DNA from: Pyrenula massariospora
Lineage: Eukaryota; Ascomycota; Eurotiomycetes; Pyrenulales; Pyrenulaceae
DNA: 64,000 nt
Reading direction: 5' to 3'
Assembly (NCBI GenBank): GCA_021030905.1
Contig: JAGFMI010000009.1
Span: forward strand, 806,001-870,000
Positions 45,066 to 54,997 of this stretch are shown here, in pieces. The translations under genes and the position numbers were made by a program. Each line of letters begins with the position of its first letter. The stretch's first letter is position 1. The notes under the pieces are model-generated. The model saw nothing but the letters and a program-made list of their open reading frames with translations. It was not told where the DNA came from and did no database searches.

Positions 45066-46952
45066 TTACTGATTGGCGCTGATGATTACGTCAATGGGAA
45101 GCTCCACGTCAGCTTCGGTATACCAGTCCATGGCGATCATATTGAGATAGGGCTGCGCTTGAATGACTTTCCGGGCAGTGCTGTTCAATTTCCTCGACGC
45201 TCGTTGCAGGATCTTGACGTTGTTCTTGTCAGCATTGTAGCAATTCAAAAGAATGCAACCGGCAGACTCGTTAATGCCAGGAGTCATTGTCAGCCAGTGC
45301 CCGTAGAGACCTGACCCTGGGCTGACACCCTGCTTGGACGGATACACTGTGTCACCGTTCACGTTGAGGATCGAGTGTGGATATTTGCAGTCATCCGGGT
45401 CGATCCATAGAACTTTGGAAGAACCTGCGGTAATTGTGGAAAGGGCAAGGGAGCCCAAATTCTGGAAGTTAAAATGGTGGTCAGGGGCAGCGCCCACAGG
45501 CATCCAAAGCCACTGGCTGAGCTTGTCTTTCACCATTTGCGCCACTTTTGCTGCGTGCGTCGCTTTGTCAGGTTTGTCGAACGTACCGGCGTTATGTGAT
45601 ATTTGGAAGATCGCGAACTCGGTGGCTTTGCTGTTCGCGCTGAGAAAGTTCTTGATCTGGTCGAGGACAACTGACAAGGACGGACATCGTAGTCCGTGGT
45701 GGAAGTAGTAGTCTCCAACACGCTCATCGTAGTAGATGCGGAGGTCGAAGAAGCGGACGCCATCTTCAAGCTGTTTCTGGATGGTTCTAGATGCATCGTG
45801 CGTTTGACTAATGAAGGAAACCTGTTCCATGAGCCAGGTATATGCTCTCTGGCCTATGTAGTATTTCTGAGACTTGAAATCATGCTTCGCAGGAGCCGAA
45901 TCTGGGGAGACGTTGTTCAGAAAGGCGAAGTCGTACAGCACGGTGGACAGAAGGAGTTCTGGTGCATAAGCAGCACTGTCGTGGGTACCAGGTATTTTGA
46001 GCTGTGACAGTGTCTTTGCTTGAATGTGAGCATTCGACATCCAGGATCTATGATCAACAGTACTTGTCGCCGGCTTGGTATGTTCTTCAAGATTATACCT
46101 CTCCAGCACGCCTAGATCCGCGCCGTTGGGTATCAAAGCCTTGATCTTGTCATTCAATGCCCTGACAATGTCATTGTTCATGTTGGTATTGACAACGCCA
46201 GGCACGTAATAAGATACAGGTCCAGACAAAGGGATGCCATCGATGTCATTTACTGCGCATTGTAGGCGAGTGACTTTGATTTTCAGCTTTTCTTCCCTGT
46301 TAATGGTGTCGATGGAGACACTGAGCATTAGTTGTAGGCCGCTGAATCCTACATCAAATGGCAACTTAAAGGATCCTGTAACTCGCCCAGAGTACTTGAG
46401 CACGATATTTGCGGTCCAGGGAGTCTTCTTTCCCTGCTTCGACACAGCGGCGTAGGTGCATTCAAGTTTGTTTATGATGACGTCCCAGATTTTAAGCTCG
46501 GCACCTTTCACGTCAAGTGTGATATTTTGAGACTTAATGAAATCTGTCAATGCTTCGAGGTTGGCATCGACAACACTGTTGATCACGTTTCGCATTTTGC
46601 CCTGACTAGCAAGAATCCAGAAGAAGAAATCCCATCCCTTCGCGTTGCCAGGATCGGTGGGAGCACATATAACTTCGGACTGACCTCCAGACGAGCTTTT
46701 TCTATACACACCGGTCACGAAGTGAATCCGGCCCAGATTCACGCCAACCGCATTATTGAGCCATTGTAGGTCAATCGAGGACTGGTTGGGTGACTCATCA
46801 GCTTGTATTCCGGCAGGAGGATCTGGCTTCGCAACACCAGCAGCAACGACCAGAGGTGTGGCTAGATCGTTCTTAAGGTAATGGGAAGTAGCGTTGATAC
46901 TGATATTGCGAGGTCCGTCATTGAGGACTTGAACCTGAGCTGAAGTCACCAT
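45066..46952 (-). CDS. PI-PLC X-domain phosphodiesterase with novel N-terminal domain
   Basis: A single exon encodes 628 residues. The C-terminal half is a PI-PLC-like TIM barrel: LKIPGTHDSAAY with His324, QLEDGVRFFDLRIYY with Asp403 and Arg405, and YYFHHGLRCPSL with His418/His419, the expected general base and acid of phosphatidylinositol phosphodiesterases (bacterial-type cleavage to a cyclic phosphoinositol). The N-terminal 300 residues (VQVLNDGPRNISINATSHYL, NNAVGVNLGRIHFVTGVY, LPLSGPVSYYV) are strand-rich and I do not recognise them; a lipid- or partner-binding role is a guess. There is no signal peptide. The next gene upstream on the same strand is the actinoporin-like gene, 780 bp away. 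An interrupted intron-free frame of this size is unusual among its neighbours and would fit gene transfer, but is not proof. Confidence 0.82.
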   Translation of the reverse strand: MVTSAQVQVLNDGPRNISINATSHYLKNDLATPLVVAAGVAKPDPPAGIQADESPNQSSIDLQWLNNAVGVNLGRIHFVTGVYRKSSSGGQSEVICAPTDPGNAKGWDFFFWILASQGKMRNVINSVVDANLEALTDFIKSQNITLDVKGAELKIWDVIINKLECTYAAVSKQGKKTPWTANIVLKYSGRVTGSFKLPFDVGFSGLQLMLSVSIDTINREEKLKIKVTRLQCAVNDIDGIPLSGPVSYYVPGVVNTNMNNDIVRALNDKIKALIPNGADLGVLERYNLEEHTKPATSTVDHRSWMSNAHIQAKTLSQLKIPGTHDSAAYAPELLLSTVLYDFAFLNNVSPDSAPAKHDFKSQKYYIGQRAYTWLMEQVSFISQTHDASRTIQKQLEDGVRFFDLRIYYDERVGDYYFHHGLRCPSLSVVLDQIKNFLSANSKATEFAIFQISHNAGTFDKPDKATHAAKVAQMVKDKLSQWLWMPVGAAPDHHFNFQNLGSLALSTITAGSSKVLWIDPDDCKYPHSILNVNGDTVYPSKQGVSPGSGLYGHWLTMTPGINESAGCILLNCYNADKNNVKILQRASRKLNSTARKVIQAQPYLNMIAMDWYTEADVELPIDVIISANQ

Positions 46953-47735
46953 TTTGGGTTGATATGAACACTTGAGATCCGTAGGCTACAAGAGAGAGAT
47001 AGAATCGACCACGAGATATACATCCTTGGTCAATCCGATCTAGCAGGTTCCAGGCAGCATGATTGGCAAGAGGTTACTGTTCTTGCCCACCACATCAGAC
47101 AGGCCGACAGCCATCCGGTTGTGCACGAGTCAGGTTGGCGACGTCCATCATTCGGCCACCGGGAAACTCCTTGTTGTTAGTCGTCCCAGCGGGACACGGT
47201 GTAGCATTGTGCAGGAGCTGAGGTTTTGGGCTGGCTGGTAGCTAACGATCTTTGGTGACCGTCTCGGTAACCTTTGCATGGTCTAGACGTTCGAATGACT
47301 CGAAATCAAAAATTCTGTCCGGCGTGGCGTAGCTGAAAAGGTGGAACTCCTAGCCAGGCTTGTGTCGAGTAGTGTAGTCTACCTTGTAATTGGCAGACAT
47401 TTGCCGTGAGTCTTCTACTGAGTGTTGGATTACTTAAGGTGTGTAGGGTTATCAGTCAGAGGCGGAGGAATGGAGTGGTAGCTGGCAATGGAAGCCAATC
47501 TAGAAAGGAGAGAAGAGCAGTGAGCGATATGGGGGCAAGGTCAGATGCAAAATCCAGCCTCTAAGCTACATCAATGTTCTTGTATTCGTCTAAGATCGCC
47601 GGACCCAAAGCGTGAAAACACCACAGATCAAGGCCAGAATCTAGCGAAAGAACTTGAATTGACTAGTGGACTTGACTGAGGAGCGAGCACAAACTTGATG
47701 ATCAGCTAATGACTATTTACGGCGTACGCCTTAGT
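46953..47735. other. Promoter region of the PI-PLC gene
   Basis: This lies between two minus-strand genes. No ORF with a motif is present; the plus ORF at 47059-47241 is not credible. Confidence 0.4.
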
Positions 47736-48389
47736 CTAGATATTCACTTGAGTCACAGTGTAGACAGGCCGTTGACCACCATTGCATGAGACCTCGAACT
47801 TGATGCTGACAGCATTGTCATCAATGTCCACGCCCGTGTACTCCTGTTTTGAGCTGATCTTGTTCCCGTTCTCTTGAGCTTTGTCATACGCGTCCTTACA
47901 GGTGATTGATTCAACAACTGCCGACTTGTAGGCGCCGTTCCATGGCGCTGTCCAACCCTATTAAATTAGTAGGTTGTATCGTGGACCAAGCCAGTACTCA
48001 CAAAGGACAAATTCACTTCTATACCGCTCTGTAGCTGCAAGTCGAAGCCGTTTGCTCCCGTAGCACCAGTGAGGATCGAACCGTCCTTGTTGACAACAGT
48101 GAACTGACCAATGGACCAAGCATCCACATCGCTTGGGTTGGTTTCGAATTTCCCGCTATCGAAATATACGCCGGACCTAGTCGCAAGCTTGAACTGTGTG
48201 CAGTTGATCACGATGCCTTGAAGCCATCGAGATTTGTTCTTGGTAGCTTTGCTAGGCTCCGGGCGCGATTGTTTGGCCGCCTAGATGATATCAGTTGAGT
48301 GGCGTCTCTGGAGTGCGGTTTACTTCTACCTGTTCGACCTTTTTGGAGAGGTCGGCAGACTTCAGAAGTATCGCGTTAATCTCAACCAT
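47736..48389 (-). CDS. Small protein with actinoporin-like features
   Basis: Three exons, 48389-48330, 48280-48002 and 47957-47736, are joined across introns of 49 and 44 bp (GTAGAA...CTAG, GTGAGT...ATAG), both phase 0, giving 186 residues. The N-terminus (MVEINAILLKSADLSKKVEQ) can form an amphipathic helix. A beta-rich body follows: GIVINCTQFKLATRSGVYFD, QFTVVNKDGSILTGATGANG, GIEVNLSF then GWTAPWNGAYKSAVV. The order helix / N-x-T / Y-F-x-S-G / K-D-G...GATGA-F / hydrophobic strand with aromatic-Pro loop follows that of actinoporins and related fungal fruit-body lectins, which bind sphingomyelin or glycans. The similarity is by eye, so I offer it as a hypothesis. There is no signal peptide. 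It is divergent from the zinc-PLC-like gene. Confidence 0.6.
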
Positions 48390-48723
48390 GTTTGAGCTCG
48401 CTAAGTCGTGATTCTCTGTAAGGTTCGGGTGAGTAAATCAACAACTGGGTGGGAAACAATTTCCAACAGTGGAAGTTTGGAACTATTTATGCACGGTTCC
48501 TTAGTATATCCCGTTTTCTGGACGGTCAAGCTGTCGTGCTCGCTTCCTTTCATTATGCAGAGCTTTGTGGTTCAGACGTACGTCGCTCATCCTAAGCTCA
48601 GGAGTTTGAGCTGAACTTTCATGCCGAGTCCAATCACGAAGTAAAATGCAGCACGAGGTGGATAAATTATCATGGCTTAGCTGAATAGTCGGCCAATGTC
48701 AGTGCTGGTTGGCTGAAGGATTG
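48390..48723. other. Divergent promoter region
   Basis: Start of the shared upstream region between the actinoporin-like gene and the zinc-PLC-like gene. No motif is clear. Confidence 0.35.
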
Positions 48724-49329
48724 ATGCTTCGGAGTGGACAATGCGTCGTTGATGTACTGTCCGACCGCATTTGGACGATATCACCAAGACTCAAACGCCA
48801 CATCAGCGACCGGGCCGGTGGGTCAAGTGGATATGGTATAGTTTTCCGCGTAAATGTCTCAGCAGATGGATCGAGAGGCGTCTGCACAGCATCCAAGCTT
48901 CGCTCACGCCCAGGTAGATTTGTATTGGCTGTTCAAGCGAAGAAGCGGAATGCAGGCGACTCGTGGCTGACTGAAAACCACCCCTCCTTTCAAATCGCGA
49001 CACATTGCAGGAAACTCAGTATTGACACAGATCGTCACGCTGGCTATCATCACGGGAAGGTTGAGATCAGCAATCAGCCAGCCACCAACATCGCCAGTGG
49101 ACACACCACACCGATCGGTCCAGACTGTGAGAATGGGCTCTCGCAGCTAGTCATGGCAAACAAGGTTCCTTGTTCAGGAGATGTCCCAATACGGACGGCG
49201 CTTACTTCGCCATGCGATTTGTCGATTGATCAAACAAATCTTTCGCAATCTCTGTTGAACATTCCTCCTGTCATCACTGAGTCGAGAGTCTTGCTACAAT
49301 ACCACGTCGAAGACACTGCATCAAGATGA
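48724..49329 (+). other. Long upstream ORF, doubtful
   Basis: An ATG at 48724 opens about 200 codons whose TGA overlaps the ATG of the zinc-PLC-like gene. The peptide shows no known domain or signal peptide. It may be chance, a long uORF in the leader, or a real small gene. Confidence 0.2.
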
Positions 49330-52037
49330 AGCTGTCGGTAATACTCGCAAACCTCATTCGGCTTTCGCCATCACTGGCTACTGCAAGCACATGGGATGAC
49401 TCATCTCAAGCGTCTCATGAGTCAATGCAAGTGACGCTCCAGCCCGCAACTTCTAATCCTGTTGAAGTTGGGCTCCAGAGAAGCAATAATTTGGGTAAAC
49501 CGAGCTTCAGGCCAGCTTTTGAATCACCTGAGCATGTGAGTGTGATCCATTGCAACTGCGGCTGCAAACTGATTCCATCACAGGCTTCGATCGGTGATCG
49601 GCTGATTTTGAACTTCCCAAACTCACAAATCCGTGGTGCTGATTTTGGTTATAACGTGAAAACCACTCGTCTATCATTTGGAGATGTCGTAGCTCTGGCA
49701 GCTGATTACTTCTATCATTGGAAGGTTGGATCATGCTATCCCTCCATCAGCGATAATTGGGATCGAAATCCATCACGAAGCCGTGAGATTGCAGCAGATA
49801 ATGTCGACCTACTGCGGACTGACTGGGAGGGGTTTCTTAACAATGTCTTGAAGGGAATTCACGAACAGGGAAATAGAGCCAGTGACGCGGCGGGGAAGGG
49901 CAAGGACGTTGCGCAAGTTTATAAGGATCTTGCAAGCGAATATGACAACTATTTCACTCTGAGCATGAAAGGTGGTTATATAGTCATCGCTCTATGCAAC
50001 CCTGATCACTTTGGCAAGGATGCTGAGCGCGCTTACAGCTCGGTCCACGATGTTGCTCTCGCCTTGACGAAAGAAGCAGCCAGAACACAGAATCAAACGA
50101 TGCTGAAGGAGGCATATTTTACTGAAGCATACGCCCAGCACTATCTCACAGACATGTTTGCCGCCGGCCATCTCCGGCCGCCTCGACGTGTACTGCACAG
50201 CGGCTCAATTGACGTCAGTTGGATGCCGGGCGACCGGTGCACTCAGAAGCAGCACGACGAGGATGGTGCGAACGGTCTCTGGGTCACAAATAAGGAAGGC
50301 CAGTCTTGGTCATGCTATGGCGACAAGCAGCTTGCACAGGGTCGTTCAGCTAAGAACCGCCAAATGGTGAGGTCTGCTTGTCAAGCAAGTGTTGACGAGA
50401 TCTGGGACACGTTTCGAACAGGGAACAAGCCAGAATCTGACAGCTTCAAAGCCTTGCGAGTGACTCCCTTGCCTGAGTTGACGTTTGGTCCTACAAATTC
50501 TGTGCCATTGTTCCAAATTAGTCCTGATGACAAGGATATATTGCTCTACAGGGCAAACGTTGACGCTCGCCAAAACTCTAAAACCCTAAAGAAACTCGGT
50601 CTCAAACAAACCAATGACGCATTTTTAGCACTTCGGAAGGAGATCGAAGCAGCGGGTGCAGCCATCAATATGTACGTGTTCACCAAAGCGTTCACGTCAG
50701 ATCAGGGATTTCTTCATCTTGGAGCTTTCGACGTCACAGACGCCAAGTCTCAGACCGTAAAAGTCGTCGCAAATTTGTACGGTCAGGTCGATGCTGGGGA
50801 TGAGGGACAAAACTGGGGTATGACAGCTCAAGGAATTTTAGAGCTGCAAAAGCCCCCCAAGAAGCTTAGCTGGAACAGCGTGAAGCGTATTGGTCCTAGT
50901 GTTGACATTTTCTCCCTCATCGGCACACAGGCTGAGGGCAACGGCAAGTACAGTGCCGTCCATCTCGGTCTATCGGTTAAACAAAATCCCAAAGGGCAAG
51001 CAAGCATTACACAGGTGTGGTCAGAGCAGGTCATGTCTGCAAGTCGCAGCGATGGCTGCACGGAAGTCATCTATGGTAACTTTGATCGGGCCGTCACCCA
51101 CAACACCATGGTCAAATATTTTGCAGACGATGGCGGCACCTCCGCGCTCGAGTTTTGGAAGCTGGATGTCAAGAATGGTGCGCCTCCCAGCAAGTATTCG
51201 GTTGAAGTTCCGACTCTAAAGCTCAACTTCCTCCTTGCCCACAAGCTGGCTTCGTCTGATCCCCACGACACAGTAGTTGCTCTTGCTGGGGGCGCCCTGT
51301 CCACCAAGCCCTCGACATGGTATTTCACCCACGCTGTAAACGGCACCCTCATGACAAGTACCGTCGTGGAGCCCAACAGGGTTCGCTCACAAGCACTCCT
51401 GTCCCATCCCAATGGCTATCTTGTTCGGCTCTCCTATGGAGCGACCTTCCCGATCCAGCAGACTATTCAAATCGAAACTGTCACGCCAAATCGTGCGGAA
51501 AATGGTGCCGTCACCATTGCAGCGTCGCAGAAACAACAATACGGCATTACATGGCACGGCCTGATTGAAAACGACTACCTGCTCTGGTTCCTGCACGATG
51601 TGAACGGCGATGGCGTGCTCGATCTAGTTGCTTATTGCAGTGATGCAAGCAACGTCTTCATCGATGTAGTGGTATTCCCAGGCCTGAAGGATGGTACATT
51701 TGGGAAACCAGTGGTAAGTCCTATTGCGGTTGACCGCAACATTGGCCGGCTCTTCACGGCCGGGTTCATGACCCCACTCTACACCTCGCAAGCCAGCTAC
51801 ACGTATCCTGGAACTGGCGGCAAAAAAACGACGGGAGCAGTCATGTCGTTCTTCGATAATTACGGAATCATTGGAGCCAGGATTGTGGCGCCCGTGGGAG
51901 GAGGCAATTATGCATATAGGCTTGCTGGACAGGATGGGGCGATAGCTGGGCAGCGGGTATTGACTATTGGATCAAGACCGGCGAAGTGGATGGAGGGCAC
52001 GACTGCAGCACAGCCGGTAGGCATCGTTGCCTTTTGA
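49326..52037 (+). CDS. Secreted zinc-dependent phospholipase C-like protein with FG-GAP-type segment
   Basis: A single exon of 903 codons starts at 49326 with a signal peptide (MKLSVILANLIRLSPSLATA). Residues about 120-370 resemble the zinc phospholipase C/S1-P1 nuclease fold: FGDVVALAADYFYHW, then AYAQHYLTDMFAAGHLRPPR with His272, Asp276 and His282 in the H-x3-D-x5-H zinc spacing, followed by KQHDEDGANGLWVTN and SCYGDKQL. The C-terminal half is strand-rich and carries DVNGDGVLDLVAY near residue 757, a calcium-binding FG-GAP/VCBS-type repeat, plus VFIDVVVFPGLKDGTFGKP. This suggests a secreted lipid- or phosphodiester-cleaving enzyme with a propeller-like binding part. The substrate is not proven. 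The lack of introns over 2.7 kb and the bacterial look of the domains would fit transfer. Confidence 0.75.
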   Translation: MKLSVILANLIRLSPSLATASTWDDSSQASHESMQVTLQPATSNPVEVGLQRSNNLGKPSFRPAFESPEHVSVIHCNCGCKLIPSQASIGDRLILNFPNSQIRGADFGYNVKTTRLSFGDVVALAADYFYHWKVGSCYPSISDNWDRNPSRSREIAADNVDLLRTDWEGFLNNVLKGIHEQGNRASDAAGKGKDVAQVYKDLASEYDNYFTLSMKGGYIVIALCNPDHFGKDAERAYSSVHDVALALTKEAARTQNQTMLKEAYFTEAYAQHYLTDMFAAGHLRPPRRVLHSGSIDVSWMPGDRCTQKQHDEDGANGLWVTNKEGQSWSCYGDKQLAQGRSAKNRQMVRSACQASVDEIWDTFRTGNKPESDSFKALRVTPLPELTFGPTNSVPLFQISPDDKDILLYRANVDARQNSKTLKKLGLKQTNDAFLALRKEIEAAGAAINMYVFTKAFTSDQGFLHLGAFDVTDAKSQTVKVVANLYGQVDAGDEGQNWGMTAQGILELQKPPKKLSWNSVKRIGPSVDIFSLIGTQAEGNGKYSAVHLGLSVKQNPKGQASITQVWSEQVMSASRSDGCTEVIYGNFDRAVTHNTMVKYFADDGGTSALEFWKLDVKNGAPPSKYSVEVPTLKLNFLLAHKLASSDPHDTVVALAGGALSTKPSTWYFTHAVNGTLMTSTVVEPNRVRSQALLSHPNGYLVRLSYGATFPIQQTIQIETVTPNRAENGAVTIAASQKQQYGITWHGLIENDYLLWFLHDVNGDGVLDLVAYCSDASNVFIDVVVFPGLKDGTFGKPVVSPIAVDRNIGRLFTAGFMTPLYTSQASYTYPGTGGKKTTGAVMSFFDNYGIIGARIVAPVGGGNYAYRLAGQDGAIAGQRVLTIGSRPAKWMEGTTAAQPVGIVAF

Positions 52038-52084
52038 GATCATTGCAAGAGCATGAGGTGAGAGATGTCTGCTTCGTTTGATAG

Positions 52085-54210
52085 TTATCGAACATTAGTA
52101 TCGACGTCTGGAAAGGCTGAATGCAGTCCGTACGGAGTAAAAGGTGGATCAGTATTTGTCTCAAAGAAGTCTTTGTTTTCTGAGCACAAGTCTGCCGCGG
52201 GATAGCTACCTAGATAGACACGCTCATCGCGTTGAATCCTGAAGAGCCTGGGCACAAATAGCTTTGAGTAAGCCTGCGGACGCATCGAAGGAGTCTCCAA
52301 GAGACCACGGGCATAGAAGACTTGCCCCCGGTAGTCCCCATCTCGGGACCCAAGAGTAAGGTCCAGCTTGATGACTGAAGCCTCCATCTCGGTCGTGGCC
52401 CGTGGTTTGAATCCCTGCGTCCAGAAGCAGACCAAGTGGGTCCCGGCTTGGGTCTGCTTTATTCAGCATTTTTTCGCTAGAGAGATGCAAATTTCGTCAA
52501 ATGTCATGTTGTAGTCGACTAGAATCAAAGGGGTATGGTCCTCTGCGGACGGAACCATGGGATGGTGGTCAATCGTTTGAAGACCGAGGAGAGCAAAGAT
52601 CACGTCCTTCTCTTCACTCTTTTTGAAGGCTGCTGTCAGGCGTAGCAATTGCAGAAACGAGATTCGAAGGGGGTACTGTAGATTATGAGCGGTAAGTTGC
52701 CCAAGTCTAAAAACAAGATATGCATTATAAATATTCGACAGCTGAAACTTTTGGACAATGTCGTCGTATGATGTTCTCATGATAGCGGATGCCACTCCAA
52801 TCCATTTCCAGTCAATGCGGAAATTGTGGTAGAGAACGTCGACCCGTCGGGATAGCGCTACCTCTTGTATGACCCATTTGCGACCGAACCACGAAGATCG
52901 AAATAGACAGTCAAGTGGATGCTTGGCAGCATCAATGTTCGCATATGATGGTAGCTAGTTGAAGTCTCGTCGACCACGTTCCGAGTTCTCACTTGTCCAA
53001 GGACACGATGCTCTAGAGCCGTCAGAGCAGGATCCAGGGTCTAGCGAAAAATACTCTGCGGTGCCCCAACCACCACTGTTTTCACTGACAATGTGGCAAA
53101 TTGTACTCATTGCAATTTCGGGGTCGTGAGATGTCGATGTGTTGTCGATGGTGTCTGCCGCCGAGGGTGTTCGAGCCATTCCTAGCCAAACGATGGTTCG
53201 GTAGGCTTGAATATAAATTTGTGACACAGCCTGAGTCTGTTCGCTTCTTTCCTTTAAATTCTTCTGATCAATACAGATGGCATCGATCCACAATGTTCTG
53301 ACATGTAATGGATCTCTGATGCGAGTCAGGGCGAGCGCAAGGCTTGTTTAAACCCCTAAAGCATTTCCATTGCAAAGCACCTCTAGAGCTTGTCCCTCAT
53401 CACGCCGCTACGGTTCTGATATGAGTTAGAATCTCTATTCAATAACAAGCTGGACGGTAATCTACCAGCTGTGATATTATTCTCGCCTTCGCCTTCATGC
53501 CACGCATAAGAGAGACTTTCATACCTCTTGCGCATTTCGCTTCTGCGAAAAGCCTTGAGAAAGCACGACAATGGCGTCGAAAAGTCCCGACCGGGTTCCA
53601 GAAAGAGCAGTCGAAACCACGAGTCATCGGGCAGAGGCTCATATAACGCACAACTAGAATTTAAGGAGAGCAATCCCACGTCCACTTTCGGAAAGTACCA
53701 TTCAAATTTCAACAGATGAGGAGCTGGCAATTTTGGAACTGCCGCTGTGTCGCGTCCGGCACCACCTACGGTAGAAGAGAAGGTCCTGACTAGACGGAGG
53801 CAAGAATTTGCCAAGGTCAGCCTTGCCGCCTATAAAGTCCAGAGGCTCAGTGTCAGAAGTACACTTACAATCTCTACTATCAGTCAACACTTTCCTTTGC
53901 GAGTCGACGCGATAAAATGAAACTTGGCCACCAATGACACCCAAGTTCTGCCATCCCAACTCTGCTTCTGGGGTACGGTCGCTTTCAGCACTAGTCTTCG
54001 TACCAGACAATTAAAATTCATGCCATTTCTGCAAGGAACAATTAGCGCTAGCTCAAGCCAGTGCCCGCTTAATTGAGGGCTGGGCGTGTCGATGGAGAAT
54101 AAAGGTGCTACTAGGAATATATCAAAAAGAACCGCACTTTCCTGTAAGAAGGAAGACGGCTTCACCTTTCTAGCTTTGAAAGTCCAAGGTTCTTCGTCTA
54201 AGTCACTCAT
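52085..54210 (-). pseudogene. HET-domain gene, broken
   Basis: The minus strand from about 53.8 kb carries YEPLPDDSWFRLLFLEPG, RKRYESLSYAWHEGEGE, then LWIDAICIDQKN, YRTIVWLGMA, RKWVIQEVALSRRVDVLYHN and DVIFALLGL, the classical HET order, and near 52.35 kb a GPYSWVPRWGLPG block. These pieces lie in several frames. One clear intron (branch TTCTAAC) sits after the SYAW block, but other interruptions remain. An upstream piece from 54210 (MSDLDEEPWTFKARK) may be a first exon. I judge it a decayed gene with several breaks. It is convergent with the zinc-PLC-like gene. Confidence 0.7.
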
Positions 54211-54997
54211 TATTAGAATTGTCGTAGTCTCCTAGCATCTAATACTTTAAAAACAAAGTGCCTCCTCATCAGTGATAAGAAGTGCTGTGAGGAATAAGTC
54301 GTCGGTCACAGTTTGGTCAATGAGAAGGACCGAGAGGAGTTTATCTGAGTACTTCCGTCACATAATAATGCCTCTTTCGAAAGACAGAAGAGTTCCTCTG
54401 ATGTCGTCCTCAACTCGAGGACAGCGGGCTGTCCAAAACCTCTCTTCCAAAGCCTTGCAGCCTACGGCTTTCCCCAGGACAAGCATCGAATAAGGACGAG
54501 ATGCATGCGCAAGTAGTTCAGGCTAAAGAGCCATTGGGGAAGCCTTGCTGGGAGCCTTTCCAGGTTCCTGTAACGGTATTCGCTTAGGTTCGGCGAAGCC
54601 GTAGGTTTGAACACTGTCTACCAGAATAGGATTAGCGCCCTGGGCTCAGCAAGGCTGCCATGCCATGTGTCTGCGCAGGGCCGAAGGGGCCTGGACAGCT
54701 TACTCTGCAGGGTGCGCGTGTTAGTAAGATGTTTGCAAGCCATGCAGGTGCACCCTGACTGCTGGCGCAAGGCTGTGTGCATATCGAAATGTCCGATGAT
54801 TGATAAAACGCGCATTGTCTGAAACGCGCAGGTCCGAGCCTGATCCGACTTCCACCGGCGGAAGGCCAGCGGGGAAATGCATGCTAGATACAGTGCTTGC
54901 AGTGTTCCGCATAGCGCTGCCTCTTCTGTGACCAAAAAGCTACACAAAATTACGGGCTGGATAGACAAATTCCTACTCCTTTGAGCCGCTTCTGACA
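54211..54997. other. Intergenic
   Basis: Both-strand ORFs at 54272-54912 show no domain. It holds the promoter of the DUF924-like gene. Confidence 0.4.
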
